Shown: positions 1 to 10,112, numbered from the stretch's first letter. The stretch is 64,000 nucleotides of DNA from Haliscomenobacter sp. (GCA_016707205.1 JADJHZ010000003.1:124001-188000); one strand, 5' to 3'. The notes: generated from the letters alone by a model not told the origin. Numbers and translations are program-made.

Positions 1-816
1 GAGTATATTCGGTTTCCTTTGCGTTTGGGGCAGGACGTGTTCCATGACGGCACGCTTTCGGAGGGGACGCTCGAACGCTTTGAAAAATTGATGCGGGCGT
101 TCAAGATCCTGATCGACTTGTACGAAGTGAGCGGATACGTCGCTGTGGCCACCTCGGCCATGCGGGAAGCCAAAAACGCCAAAATCGCTTTGCAGGCAGT
201 CGCTTCGGAGGTTGGGCTGAGCATTCACGTCATCAGTGGCGAAGAAGAAGCGGAGATCCTGAGCAAAGCGATTATCCCTTTTCTGGACAACGGCACGTAC
301 CTCCACATCGACGTAGGCGGCGGCAGCACGGAACTCAATATTTACCGGGACAAAGTGCGGGTGGATAGCAAATCGTTTCAGATGGGGACGGTCCGCAGTC
401 TGAATACCAAAGGCAGATCCAAAGTGTTCAAAGCGGCGGAAGAATGGGTGAAAACCTCGTTAAGCCATACCGAAGAGCCTGTGATTGCGGTTGGTACCGG
501 GGGCAACATCCGCAAACTCTTCCAATTGTCCATTTTCCCGAGGAGCGGGAGCATCACCTTGTCCGAACTTAGTGCCCTGCAAGCGTATGTAGCTGCTTTG
601 CCCATGGAGGAGCGGCTCAATCTCCTCAAGCTCAACCCCGACCGGGCCGACGTCATCATCCCCGCCGCCGAGATTTATATCGAGGTGATGCGTCGCGGCA
701 ACGCCGATCGCATCCTGGTCCCCAACGTAGGATTGAAAGATGGGCTTTTGTACCAGCTCTACGAAAAGGTGACGGGCGAACCGATCAGTCAGGTGGAGTT
801 TCTGGATCAGATCTGA
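1..816 (+). CDS. Ppx/GppA phosphatase family protein, 5' end missing
   Basis: The reading frame is open from base 1, so the true start and the first phosphate-binding motif lie to the left of the window; the first in-frame start-like codon (TTG at 19) is not the real start. What remains (about 270 residues) has the ASKHA-fold signatures of exopolyphosphatase / guanosine pentaphosphate phosphohydrolase: a glycine-rich DVGGGSTE phosphate loop near residue 105, GTGGNIRKL near 165 and a final NVGLKDGLL segment. Family members hydrolyse inorganic polyphosphate or pppGpp in the cytoplasm. It ends with TGA at 814-816 and is not obviously in an operon with the next gene, about 400 bp away. The family is secure; polyP versus pppGpp as substrate cannot be told from sequence. 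Confidence 0.88.
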   Translation, partial: EYIRFPLRLGQDVFHDGTLSEGTLERFEKLMRAFKILIDLYEVSGYVAVATSAMREAKNAKIALQAVASEVGLSIHVISGEEEAEILSKAIIPFLDNGTYLHIDVGGGSTELNIYRDKVRVDSKSFQMGTVRSLNTKGRSKVFKAAEEWVKTSLSHTEEPVIAVGTGGNIRKLFQLSIFPRSGSITLSELSALQAYVAALPMEERLNLLKLNPDRADVIIPAAEIYIEVMRRGNADRILVPNVGLKDGLLYQLYEKVTGEPISQVEFLDQI

Positions 817-1214
817 CCCCGAAATCTCCCCATTTCATTATCTTGACACTAAAATGACAAATCGCACTCTATTAAAATAATGATTTGCCTAAATTTGTGA
901 TGAAGGAATTTTATATTGATATTTTAGTGGTATTTTAGAAGGATTGAAAATCAAAAAAGAGTTATTGCGCCAGACTGTTTACACCTCTTTCATTGCAGGA
1001 ACTTACCCCACGATTATTTAGACCAGCTTCCCTTGACAGGCTTCCTTCCTGCAGGAAGGCTTATCTTATTACCAGTCTAACCAAACGGTCCAGGCAGCAT
1101 AATTGCCAATTGTAGCGTTTTCTCTCCGTCCCAAAATGCCATTCACACCAGACAGGCTATGTTATATGTATATTAGGCATGGGAGTATCTTTTTTTAACT
1201 TAAACCATATTTCA
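817..1214. other. intergenic region before susC with a 16-bp palindrome
   Basis: No convincing gene. It contains a perfect 16-bp palindrome CCTTCCTGCAGGAAGG at 1044-1059 and a TAAATTTG at 890-897 that fits the Bacteroidota -7 element TAnnTTTG, but with no good -33 TTTG at the right distance. A regulated SusC/D promoter is expected here; the exact start site cannot be placed. Confidence 0.4.
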
Positions 1215-4200
1215 ATGAAACGCATTTCACTAGTGCTTACGTTGTTGCTATTCAGCATGGCCCAGCTGCTAGCGCAACGCATCATCACCGGAAAGGTGAT
1301 GGACACCAACAACGAGCCGCTGATCGGGGCCTCGATCTTCGTTCAGGGAACCACCATCGGCACCGTGACCGATGTGGATGGCAGCTACTCCCTGGAATTA
1401 CCCCAAGGTAGCAACGTGCTGATTTTTAGTTATACGGGGTATAGCAGCAAGGAGGTAACGGTTAGCACTTCAAACGTTATCGATATTGCTCTTGAAGAGG
1501 AGAGCACCTTATTGAATGAAGTGGTGGTGACAGCCTATGGCACTACCAGAAAGGAAGCGCTTACCGGATCCGTTACTAGCATCAAATCGGAAGCAATCGC
1601 CAAACGGCCAATCAACAACGTGACCACCGTGCTTGAGGGAGCCGCCCCGGGCGTAGTCACCCAAACGGCCAATGGACAGCCTGGGTCTGGTATCTCTGTT
1701 CGGATTAGGGGGTTTGGATCCATCAACGCCACACAAGATCCCTTATATGTCCTAGATGGGGTGCCTTACACTGGAGGAACGTCTAACATCAACCCCGATG
1801 ACGTGGAAAGCATCAGTATATTGAAAGATGCTTCTGCCACCGCATTGTATGGGTCCCGTGCAGCCAACGGGGTGGTAATCATCACCACCAAAAAGGGAAA
1901 AAGAGGAAGAAACAGCGTTTCCCTGAAGGTTGGCCAAGGTTTTGCCTCCCGCGGGTTGCCGGAATATGAGCGCCTGGATGCGTTCGAATACTACCCCCTT
2001 ATGTGGGAATCCTATCGCAACTCCATGATCTACCCAATCTCTGGCACGGGTATTTCCAGAGACTCTGCCAGCAGGGTAGCCTCCGGTTTGACCTCAAGAA
2101 CAGGTATTGCAGATCTGCTGACCTATAACCCGTTTAACGTAGCAGCCAATACCATCGTTGGCACGGATGGCAAGATCAATCCCAACGCGCAGCTCATTTA
2201 TGGCGATGACCTGGATTGGACCAAAGACCTTTTGCGTACGGGAGATCGCAAAGACTATGCGTTGAATTTCAACGGCGGAACAGACAAGTTTGATTACTTT
2301 CTCTCTGCCGGTTACCTGGAAGAGGACGGATATACCCTTAACACGGATTTTACCCGATACTCTGCTCGCCTCAATGTGAATGTACAACCCAAAGAATGGA
2401 TTAAAACGGGTCTGAATCTTTCCGGAAACCATTCGATTTCCAATTACGCTGCAGATGGCGGAAGCACCAACTTTGTTAACCCATTCTTCTTCTCCCGGAA
2501 TATTGGCCCCATTTATCCAGTATTCGCCCACAATATGACCACAGGGGAATACCTGATTGATCCGGCAACGGGTCAAAAATTCTGGGATTTAGGCAACTTC
2601 GGAAGTTCAGGTCTGGGAATACCAAACCGTCCAAGTGGCGGGTTTGCAGGACGGCATACTTTAGCTGAAACCACCCTGAACGAAAATTTATTTACCAGGA
2701 CCGTGGTAAGCGCCCGTTCGGTTACCGATTTCTTCTTCCTGAAACATTTCAAATTCACGAATAATATTGCCACCGATTTTCAATATCAGGCAAATAATGA
2801 ATTTGAAAACACGTTGGTCGGCGACGGTGCTCCAGCAGGGCGAAGCAGCCGGGAATTTAACAGTTCGGTTGGTTTCATTGCCAGCCAGTTGCTGAACTAC
2901 AACAATACTTTGGGCAATCACAACATTGATGTGCTGGTCGGCCACGAAAGTTTCAATTTAAAAGAAAATGGCCTCGATGGTTTCAAACAAGGGCAATCCC
3001 TTTCCGGCAACTCTGAATTTGGAAACTTTACCACCGTCAACTCCCTGGGTTCTTATGTTGATCGTTACCGAATCGAAAGCTACTTATCCAGAGCAAACTA
3101 CAGTTTTGGAGACAGATACTTGATTTCGGCTAGCCTTCGTACAGACGGTAACTCCCGCTTTGCCGAAGAGTCTAGATGGGGAACCTTCTGGTCTGTTGGC
3201 GCAGGTTGGAATATCCATAATGAAAAGTTCATGAAAGCTTCCTGGATTGACCAATTGAAGCTCAGAAGCTCTTACGGGGTAGTTGGGGTAGCTGACGGCA
3301 TTGGTTATTATGCTTACCAAGGCCTATACGGTTTCGCCAACAACGCCAATGAACCCGGTATCGTCCAAAGCCAATCAGCCTTCTTTAACCCCAACCTGAC
3401 ATGGGAAGAGAACGCCCAGTTCGATATTGGGGTAGACTTTTCTTTCCTGAACAACCGGATTAGCGGATCGGTGGAATTTTATAATCGCGAATCAAAAGAT
3501 TTGTTATTCGCCGTTCCCCAGCCTTTGTCCAGTGGCGCGCTGACGCTAACCCAAAACACTGCCACCATGTTTAACAGAGGGATTGAAGCGAACCTGAACC
3601 TGGATGTTATCCGGATGAAAGATTTTGTTTTCAATCTGAACCTTAATGCATCAACGGTTACTAATGAAATCACCAAGATGCCGGAAACCGTGCAGGAATT
3701 TATCACGGGTACCAAAAAATACTCCGTAGGGCGGTCTATCTTTGATTATTGGCTGCGCTCGTTTTATGGCGTAGATCCCTCCGATGGCGCCGTGTTATAC
3801 AAAGCGGATAATAAAAGCGCAGCTTCCGGCTTAAGGTTCCTTACCAATAGCTCGGGGGGAATCGACACCGTCTCCACGCTCGTCGCTAACGGGAAGTTCG
3901 AATATAACGGCTCGGTAATTCCCGATCTGTACGGTAGCGTCAGCCCCTCTTTCACTTTTAAAGGATTAACGCTCAGCGGCTTGTTAACTTTCCAGCTTGG
4001 AGGATTAACGTATGACGGGTTATACCAATCCATGATGTCCGTCAGCAATTATGGCGGCGCCCTCCACCAAGATATTTTAAACCGCTGGCAAAACGAGGGC
4101 GACGTAACCGACGTGCCCCGTATGGATAATGGCAGGGGCACCGACTTTAACGCCACCTCCTCCCGTTGGTTGATCGACGCGTCCTTCCTGAATATCCGCA

Positions 4201-4403
4201 ATATTAACTTGACGTATAGCCTGCCCAAATCCTTGGTTTCCAAATTTAAAATTGAAGGAGGTCAGGTTTTCGTCGCTGCTGAGAACGTCGCATTCTTCTC
4301 CAAACGCGTCGGCATGAATAACCAACAGGCATTTAGCGGCGTTACCTCCAACGCTTATCCTCCTGCCAGGGTTATTTCAGGCGGATTTACATTAACTTTC
4401 TAA
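1215..4403 (+). CDS. SusC/RagA-type TonB-dependent outer membrane transporter
   Basis: Outer membrane beta-barrel that imports oligosaccharides or peptides with a SusD partner, energised by TonB. From the chosen ATG at 1215 (1,062 aa) it begins with a clean signal peptide (MKRISLVLTLLLFSMAQLLA); the upstream ATG at 1179 would add 12 residues before that signal, so it is less likely. Next come a carboxypeptidase-D-like regulatory beta-sandwich (about 23-100; ITGKV...GTVTDVDGSY), a TonB-box-like EVVVTAYGT, the plug domain with VRIRGFGSINATQDPLYVLDGV and LKDASATALYGSRAANGVV, then the 22-strand barrel ending in a terminal aromatic/hydrophobic strand (GGFTLTF). SusD starts 5 bp downstream. The substrate is unknown: no glycoside hydrolase, anti-sigma or hybrid two-component gene is visible next to it. 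Confidence 0.96.
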   Translation: MKRISLVLTLLLFSMAQLLAQRIITGKVMDTNNEPLIGASIFVQGTTIGTVTDVDGSYSLELPQGSNVLIFSYTGYSSKEVTVSTSNVIDIALEEESTLLNEVVVTAYGTTRKEALTGSVTSIKSEAIAKRPINNVTTVLEGAAPGVVTQTANGQPGSGISVRIRGFGSINATQDPLYVLDGVPYTGGTSNINPDDVESISILKDASATALYGSRAANGVVIITTKKGKRGRNSVSLKVGQGFASRGLPEYERLDAFEYYPLMWESYRNSMIYPISGTGISRDSASRVASGLTSRTGIADLLTYNPFNVAANTIVGTDGKINPNAQLIYGDDLDWTKDLLRTGDRKDYALNFNGGTDKFDYFLSAGYLEEDGYTLNTDFTRYSARLNVNVQPKEWIKTGLNLSGNHSISNYAADGGSTNFVNPFFFSRNIGPIYPVFAHNMTTGEYLIDPATGQKFWDLGNFGSSGLGIPNRPSGGFAGRHTLAETTLNENLFTRTVVSARSVTDFFFLKHFKFTNNIATDFQYQANNEFENTLVGDGAPAGRSSREFNSSVGFIASQLLNYNNTLGNHNIDVLVGHESFNLKENGLDGFKQGQSLSGNSEFGNFTTVNSLGSYVDRYRIESYLSRANYSFGDRYLISASLRTDGNSRFAEESRWGTFWSVGAGWNIHNEKFMKASWIDQLKLRSSYGVVGVADGIGYYAYQGLYGFANNANEPGIVQSQSAFFNPNLTWEENAQFDIGVDFSFLNNRISGSVEFYNRESKDLLFAVPQPLSSGALTLTQNTATMFNRGIEANLNLDVIRMKDFVFNLNLNASTVTNEITKMPETVQEFITGTKKYSVGRSIFDYWLRSFYGVDPSDGAVLYKADNKSAASGLRFLTNSSGGIDTVSTLVANGKFEYNGSVIPDLYGSVSPSFTFKGLTLSGLLTFQLGGLTYDGLYQSMMSVSNYGGALHQDILNRWQNEGDVTDVPRMDNGRGTDFNATSSRWLIDASFLNIRNINLTYSLPKSLVSKFKIEGGQVFVAAENVAFFSKRVGMNNQQAFSGVTSNAYPPARVISGGFTLTF

Positions 4404-4407
4404 ATCA

Positions 4408-5898
4408 ATGGATATGAAATTTTTAAAATATTTTCTATTGGCTTTCGCCATGGTGTCCGCTCTTTTTTCTTGCGAGAAAGAGTTTCTTGACACCTATCCC
4501 ACTACTTCTGTTTCGGCAGATGATGCGTTGCTGAGCACCCAAAATGCTTATGCAGCATTGAACGGTATTCACCGGATTATGTATACGCAATACGATGCCC
4601 AGGGCCAGTCAGGTGAGGGATCCAACAACCTTTTCCGGGACTATTTAGGCGAGGATATTGTTTTTCCACGCGCCAGTGGTAGTACGGCCTATGTGGGAAT
4701 GATGCGCTGGGACGACCACCGCAACGTCAATAATGGAAATATCCGGTATGTATACCGTTTCTATTACCGCCTCATTTCTAACGCCAATATTCTGATCAAT
4801 GGCATTGACAACACGCCGGGCAATGAAAAAGACCGAAATATCATTAAAGGCCAGGCTTTAGCTTACCGGGCTTGGGCTCATTTTCAGCTCGTCCAATTGT
4901 GGGGCAAACGCTATAATGCCAATGCCAAGCCCAACAGCCAATCAGGCGTTCCGCTGATGGTGGAAAATACGCTGGAAGGCCTGCCAAGGGCTACGGTTGA
5001 GGAGGTGTATGCCCAAATCAACAAGGATCTGGATCAGGCGATCCCACTGCTTGCCGGGTATACCCGCGCTGGTTCCGCCGCCAAGTCCAACTTCGACGTA
5101 AACGTTGTTCAGGGAATTAAAGCGCGCGTAGCACTGACCCAGCAAAACTGGGCCGTAGCAGCAACTGCTGCCGCCGAAGCCAGAAAAGGCTATACGTTAA
5201 TGTCCAATGCCCAATACCTTGCCGGGTTCAACGATATTACCAATCCGGAGTGGATTTGGGGGAATCGTCAGATTTCCGACCATAACACCTTCTTCTACTC
5301 CTATTTTGCGTATATCTCTGCCAACTTCAACTCAACCGTACTCAGAACCCAGCCAAGAGCTATTAACGGTCCCCTTTGGGAAGCTATTTCTGCCACCGAC
5401 ATTCGCAAGCAATGCTGGGACAAAACCGGAGCAACGGTTCCGATTCCTCCCGGTGGAGCGCGGGTGCCCTACCAGAATAAAAAATACCTGGCGTCCAGTT
5501 CCAGTTTGAGTATTGGCGACGTGCCCCTGATGCGGGCCGGGGAAATGTACCTGATTGAAGCAGAAGCTAAAGCGCGCTCGGGAGACGAACCTGGAGCGGC
5601 ACAAGCCTTGTTCACGCTGATGAAAAACCGGGATCCTCAGTATGTCCTGTCCACCAAAACGGGCCAGGCACTGATCGACGAGATCCTTTTCCACCGCCGG
5701 GTCGAACTGTGGGCTGAAGGCTTCCGGTTCACCGACCTCAAGCGATTGAATTTACCTTTGAACCGGAATGGCATTCCTAACCATTTGGCAGCAATCATCG
5801 CCATTTATGATGTGCCTGCCGGGGATATCAAGTGGGAATGGCTATTCCCGCAGGATGAGATGAACACGAACCTGGCTATTGTACAGAATCCGCTGTAA
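4408..5898 (+). CDS. SusD/RagB family outer membrane lipoprotein
   Basis: Surface-exposed nutrient-binding lipoprotein that caps the SusC barrel encoded just upstream. The 496-aa product has a lipoprotein signal ending SALFSC, with the lipidated Cys at residue 22, followed by the usual SusD opening EKEFLDTYPTTSVS. The alpha-helical TPR-like body includes an AYRAWAHFQLVQLWG helix, and the C-terminal SusD motif is present (LIDEILFHRRVELWAEGFRFTDLKR). An alternative start at 4414 would remove two residues and suits the signal equally well. It is followed by a strong hairpin terminator. Confidence 0.95.
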   Translation: MDMKFLKYFLLAFAMVSALFSCEKEFLDTYPTTSVSADDALLSTQNAYAALNGIHRIMYTQYDAQGQSGEGSNNLFRDYLGEDIVFPRASGSTAYVGMMRWDDHRNVNNGNIRYVYRFYYRLISNANILINGIDNTPGNEKDRNIIKGQALAYRAWAHFQLVQLWGKRYNANAKPNSQSGVPLMVENTLEGLPRATVEEVYAQINKDLDQAIPLLAGYTRAGSAAKSNFDVNVVQGIKARVALTQQNWAVAATAAAEARKGYTLMSNAQYLAGFNDITNPEWIWGNRQISDHNTFFYSYFAYISANFNSTVLRTQPRAINGPLWEAISATDIRKQCWDKTGATVPIPPGGARVPYQNKKYLASSSSLSIGDVPLMRAGEMYLIEAEAKARSGDEPGAAQALFTLMKNRDPQYVLSTKTGQALIDEILFHRRVELWAEGFRFTDLKRLNLPLNRNGIPNHLAAIIAIYDVPAGDIKWEWLFPQDEMNTNLAIVQNPL

Positions 5899-5921
5899 GC
5901 GGCATATTTTGAACCAAACAA

Positions 5922-5964
5922 AAAGCGGGATGACCCTTTCGGTGTCATCCCGCTTTGTTTTTTT
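5922..5964. terminator. bidirectional Rho-independent terminator between susD and typA
   Basis: Perfect 13-bp stem: AAAGCGGGATGAC at 5922-5934 pairs with GTCATCCCGCTTT at 5944-5956 across a 9-nt loop. A T tract follows on the plus strand and an A tract precedes it, so it can end both susD (plus) and typA (minus), which converge here. Confidence 0.85.
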
Positions 5965-7778
5965 ACTCCTCCACGCTCAGCGCCTTATTCCCTGCGCGTT
6001 TGCGTTCGTGTTCTTTGAGGTAGATTTTCCGCAGGCGGATGGATTGGGGCGTCACTTCCACGTATTCGTCCTCCTGGATATATTCCAGGGCTTCTTCCAG
6101 GGTAAACCGGCGGGGCGGAATCAGGCGCATTTTCTCGTCCGAACCCGAGGCGCGCATATTGGTCAGTTTCTTGGTGACCGTCAGGTTGATCACCAGGTCG
6201 CCGGGGCGGCTGTGTTCGCCCACTACCTGCCCCTCGTAGATGTCTTCGTTGGAGCCGATGAAGAACGTTCCCCGTTCCTGAAGGTTATTGATGGAGAATG
6301 GAATCGATTTTCCGGGTTCTTTACTGATCAGGGAGCCGCTGATGCGGCTCGGGATTTCGCCCTTGTGCGGCTGGAAGCCCATGAAGCGGTGCGTCATCAC
6401 GGCTTCGCCCGCCGTAGCGGTGAGCATGAGGCTGCGCAGACCGATAATCCCTCTGGAAGGGATCTCAAAGCGCAGGATCATACGGCCGCCTTTGGGCTCC
6501 ATCGACTGCATCATGCCTTTGCGGCGGGTAACCATTTCGATGGCGCGCCCGGAAACGTCTTCCGGCAAATCGATCGTCAGATCCTCAATAGGTTCGTGGA
6601 TTACCCCATCGATGCGTTTGGTGATTACCTGAGGCTGCCCGATCTGGAGTTCGTACCCTTCCCGGCGCATGGTTTCGATCAACACGGCGAGGTGTAACAC
6701 GCCCCGTCCGAACACCCGCCAGGAATCCGCCGAGCCGGTATCTTCCACCCGGAGGGCCAGGTTTTTCTCCAGTTCTTTCTCCAGGCGTTCTTTGATATGC
6801 CGGGAGGTGACGAACTTGCCTTCCTGCCCAAAAAACGGCGAGTCGTTGATCGTAAACACCATGCTCATGGTGGGCTCGTCGATCGCGATGGGAGGCAAGC
6901 GCTTCCGGGTTTTCGGCATCGGCCACCGTGTCGCCGATCTCAAAACCTTCCAACCCTACCATGGCGCAAATTTCGCCTCCCATAACCTCCTCCACCTTGG
7001 CCTTCTCAAAACCCTCAAAGACGTAAACTCCGCGCAGGCGGTTTTTCTGAATCGAGCCGTCTTTTTTGCACAATGCCACAGTCTGGCCGTCTTTCAGCAC
7101 GCCCCGATTCAACCGGCCAATCGCGATCCGGCCGATATAATTGGAATAATCCAGTGAAGTGATCAGAATTTGGGTATTGCCTTCATGGACCGTAGGGGCC
7201 GGCACATACTCCACAATGGCGTCAAGCAACGGGGTGATATCGTTCGTCCGAACCTTCCAGTCCAGGCTCATCCAACCATTTTTCCCGGAACCAAACAGCG
7301 TTGGAAAATCCAACTGTTCCTCGGTCGCATCGAGGTTGATCATGAGGTCGAATACCGCCTCCTGGACTTCATCCGGGGTGCAGTTCTCCTTGTCTACCTT
7401 GTTGATCACCACGATCGGCTTCAGGCCTAATTCCAGCGCTTTTTGCAGCACAAACCGGGTCTGGGGCATGGGGCCTTCGAAAGCATCCACCAACAGTAGA
7501 ACGCCGTCTGCCATGTTTAGCACGCGCTCCACCTCACCGCCAAAGTCGCTGTGGCCAGGGGTGTCGATAATATTGATCTTGTAATCCTTGTAACGAATAG
7601 ACACGTTTTTCGCCAGGATGGTAATCCCGCGCTCCCGCTCCAGGTCGTTGCTGTCCATGATCAACTCGCCAGGAGTCTCGTAATCCTTGAAAAGGTGGCC
7701 GGCCACGATCATTTTGTCTACCAGCGTGGTTTTCCCATGGTCGACGTGCGCAATAATGGCAATATTTCTTAATTCCAT
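5963..7778 (-). CDS. typA: ribosome-associated translational GTPase TypA/BipA, frame broken by one base
   Basis: TypA (BipA) is a GTPase of the EF-G/LepA group that acts on the 50S subunit in assembly and stress adaptation. The amino half starts at 7778 with the P-loop AHVDHGKTTL, then RGITI (switch region), DTPGH and NKVD. The carboxy half (EF-G domain III/V like, plus the TypA C-terminal domain) continues to the TAA at 5963-5965, but in another frame. The switch is at about 6896: reading ...AENPEAL, removal of one base (the C at 6896, or one of the two adjacent A on the plus strand) continues directly into PPIAIDEPTMSM, the exact spacing seen in the family (EALPALSVDEPTVSM in E. coli). The corrected length is 604 aa, normal for TypA. 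As written, translation from 7778 would give a 397-aa truncated protein. Sequencing error is likely, true inactivation possible. Confidence 0.9.
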
Positions 7779-7878
7779 ATCCCTGATTTCATTTCAGGGG
7801 GCAAAGATACGGATATTACCCGGAGATTTGCGCGTCTTAATATTAATTGTAGGTGAAAAGAGGAGGGAGAAGAAGTAA

Positions 7879-7933
7879 AGGATGTAAAGGATGTAGAGGA
7901 TGTAGGCAACATCCTCTACATCCTTTACATCCT
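7879..7933. repeat. 25-bp perfect inverted repeat made of 9-bp words
   Basis: Arms 7879-7903 and 7909-7933 are perfect complements around a 5-nt loop. Each arm is itself a tandem of GGATGTAAA-like 9-mers (GGATGTAAA, GGATGTAGA, GGATGT). It lies between the small minus-strand gene at 7944 and typA. It may act as a transcription end or a processing hairpin; no T-run follows the stem. Confidence 0.75.
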
Positions 7934-7943
7934 CTCCGTCTTC

Positions 7944-8237
7944 TTACGCGGCTAACAAACTTCTGTTGTCCACTGAAAAGTTTTGGACTGCCTGAATTTT
8001 GGTAAACGGATTGGCGACGACATCTACCTTCACTGTGGCGTGTTCGTAGCGCAGCGCGTACTGTTGAAACACGTGGCTATTGTTGAGCCGGGAATTGTTG
8101 ACCAGGTCGAGGCCAAGAAAGGCGCCCACCTCGCCGGTGAAGTCCTGCATCAGGTCTTTTACCCCCTGGATGAGGTTGTCGGCCTCGAGGTTCATCAGGC
8201 CGATGGTTAACGCTAATTTGATTTTTCGGATGTTCAT
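7944..8237 (-). CDS. hypothetical protein, 97 aa
   Basis: Small minus-strand frame starting ATG at 8237, upstream of typA and separated from it by the 25-bp inverted repeat. The product has no signal peptide or membrane segment, an acidic middle and a hydrophobic N-terminal helix (KIKLALTIGLMN). I do not recognise a family. The minus frame is preferred over an overlapping 75-codon plus frame because it has an ATG, fills the gap better and matches the strand of both neighbours. It may be a real small gene or chance. Confidence 0.4.
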   Translation of the reverse strand: MNIRKIKLALTIGLMNLEADNLIQGVKDLMQDFTGEVGAFLGLDLVNNSRLNNSHVFQQYALRYEHATVKVDVVANPFTKIQAVQNFSVDNRSLLAA

Positions 8238-8506
8238 GGATCTAAATTTGAATGTTCATGTTCTGGAATAGGGTATGCTATGTCATTTGCATATCTTTTT
8301 AACTTTTGTTTCTGCCCTTGTGTTGCGGAAAAAGGTTTAAAGTCTTGTTAAAGAAGTAGCGAAGTAGCGAGGATTACATCCTTTACATCTTTTACATCCT
8401 TTCCATCCTCTCTCCATCTACATGTGTCCATTTCCGCCATTTTGTACCCACATTGGAGAAACTATTTTTTAGACGAAAAAATTCCAAAAGGTTTACCGGG
8501 GAATAA
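8238..8506. other. gene-poor spacer with a short-word repeat
   Basis: Nothing coding is visible. Around 8371-8415 it carries ACATCCTTTACATC-type words closely related to those of the 7879-7933 hairpin, about 450 bp away, in the orientation of that hairpin's right arm. Confidence 0.45.
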
Positions 8507-8537
8507 AAAAAATCCTGCCGGAGGGGCAGGATTTTTT
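8507..8537 (-). terminator. Rho-independent terminator after ftsZ
   Basis: 13-bp stem AAAAAATCCTGCC (8507-8519) / GGCAGGATTTTTT (8525-8537) with a 5-nt loop. Read on the minus strand, the stem is followed by a T tract. It lies 24 bp beyond the ftsZ stop codon and closes the dcw cluster. Confidence 0.85.
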
Positions 8538-8560
8538 CTTATTCCCTATTTGCTTATTGG

Positions 8561-10033
8561 TCAGTCGACGTTATCGTGGAGGAAAGGGCTGCCGTGGCTG
8601 ATCTCCGGCTCGTCGTCGTCCGAGATAGTCCATTTGGAGTAGGCGGGTTCGGAGGAAGACGACGGCACGTCGTCGAGGGAGATTCCGCGGCGCAGGTAGG
8701 CGGGTTCGCTCTCCAGGTCGATGACGGTTTGCGGATTGTTCAGCTTGGGCGGCGTTTGGTTGCGCAGAAGGTCCTTGCGTCGTTGTTTATCGCGTTCGAT
8801 CTGCTTGCGGCGCTCTTCTTCTGCCCTTTTTCGTTCCTCATTTTCCGTCACGTAAGGCTCGTCGGCGCCGGGGCGTTTGCTTTGGTTGAATTTGTCGATC
8901 GCCGATCGGATGTTGTCGAATTCGTAGGTTTTGGCACTGCGGTTTTCGGATTCTTCAAATCCAATCTCCGACAACGCGGACCGGGAGCTAGGGGAAGGCG
9001 TATTCCGGGATTCCGGCTCTTCGTCCAGGGAAACGACGATCTTTTCGCTGCCGGGCATTTTGCGCTCTACATGGGAGCGGTTTTCGAATCCGGTAGCGAT
9101 GATGGTTACGCTGATCTTGTCGCCCAGGCGTTCGTCGTAGCAATTCCCCCAGATCAGGTCGGTGCCGAAACCGGCTTCTTCCTGCACGAACTCGGTGATT
9201 TCGAAGATCTCGTCCATGGTCACCTCTTTTCTACCCGAAGTGATATTGAGGAGGATATGCTTTGCCCCCTTGATATCGTTGTCCTCCAGCAGCGGCGAGT
9301 GCAGCGCTTCATCGACGGCGTAGCGCGCGCGGTCGTCGCCTTCTGCCGAAGCAGTCCCCATGATCGCGACGCCGCTGCCCCGCATGACGGTGTTGACGTC
9401 TTCGAAGTCGACGTTCACATAGCCGGGCACGGTAATGATCTCCGCGATGCCTTTAGCGGCGGTCGTCAGGATGTTATCGGCCTGACTGAAGGCGTCGGTC
9501 ACCGACAGGTTTCCATAGATTTGCCGGAGCTTATCGTTGGAAATGATGATGATCGTATCTACATGGCGGCGCAGTTCCGACAGTCCTTCCATTCCCTGGG
9601 AGATCCGGCGGCGGCCTTCAAAGGAAAAAGGAAGGGTGACAATCCCCACCGTGAGGATTCCCATCTCTTTAGCTGCTTTGGCTATAATTGGCGCGGCGCC
9701 GGTACCGGTGCCGCCGCCCATACCTGCGGTAATAAACAGCATTTTGCAGTTATTCTCGAGGTACTGGCGCACTTCGTTGATCGATTCCTCGCAAGCTTCC
9801 TTTCCTTTTTCGGGTTTGGAGCCAGCGCCCCGGCCTTCCGTGCTGAGCGGGCCGAGCTGAATCCGGGTAGGAACAGGGCTTGTTTCCATCGCCTGGGCAT
9901 CTGTATTGCAGATAGCGAAATCGACGCCTACAATCCCCTGTTTGTACATATGGGAGACGGCGTTGCTACCGCCGCCGCCAACTCCGATGACTTTGATTAT
10001 CGGGCTTTCATCTTTAGGCAAATCAAATAACAT
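8561..10033 (-). CDS. ftsZ: cell division protein FtsZ
   Basis: Tubulin-like GTPase that polymerises into the Z ring at mid-cell. The 490-aa product opens with the nucleotide-binding IKVIGVGGGGSNAV (about 14-26) and has the tubulin signature GMGGGTGTG at 104-112. The T7-loop region is FGTDLIWGNCYDERLGDKISVTIIATGF-like, split over residues near 290-317. A long charged linker (about 325-440, rich in E, R, K) leads to a C-terminal peptide (PAYLRRGISLDDV...) expected to bind FtsA. The length exceeds E. coli FtsZ (383 aa) because of this linker, as is common in Bacteroidota. Last gene of the dcw cluster, followed by a terminator. Confidence 0.98.
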   Translation of the reverse strand: MLFDLPKDESPIIKVIGVGGGGSNAVSHMYKQGIVGVDFAICNTDAQAMETSPVPTRIQLGPLSTEGRGAGSKPEKGKEACEESINEVRQYLENNCKMLFITAGMGGGTGTGAAPIIAKAAKEMGILTVGIVTLPFSFEGRRRISQGMEGLSELRRHVDTIIIISNDKLRQIYGNLSVTDAFSQADNILTTAAKGIAEIITVPGYVNVDFEDVNTVMRGSGVAIMGTASAEGDDRARYAVDEALHSPLLEDNDIKGAKHILLNITSGRKEVTMDEIFEITEFVQEEAGFGTDLIWGNCYDERLGDKISVTIIATGFENRSHVERKMPGSEKIVVSLDEEPESRNTPSPSSRSALSEIGFEESENRSAKTYEFDNIRSAIDKFNQSKRPGADEPYVTENEERKRAEEERRKQIERDKQRRKDLLRNQTPPKLNNPQTVIDLESEPAYLRRGISLDDVPSSSSEPAYSKWTISDDDEPEISHGSPFLHDNVD

Positions 10034-10112
10034 AGCCTTAGGTTTTGATCAGGCGTCCTGGTTCCTTTCCTTCCCGCACGCCGGTGTTACTAATTTTATT
10101 CTTTCAGGTTTG

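Noticed and set aside
1179..1214. Upstream start for SusC
   Set aside because: It would put 12 residues in front of an otherwise perfect signal peptide.
5879..6697. 272-codon plus-strand frame over typA
   Set aside because: Crosses the terminator and runs antisense to the TypA C-terminal domain.
7983..8210. 75-codon plus frame
   Set aside because: Overlaps the more plausible minus-strand gene at 7944-8237.
8576..10030. 484-codon open frame on the plus strand
   Set aside because: Exact antisense of ftsZ; composition of a shadow frame, no family features.
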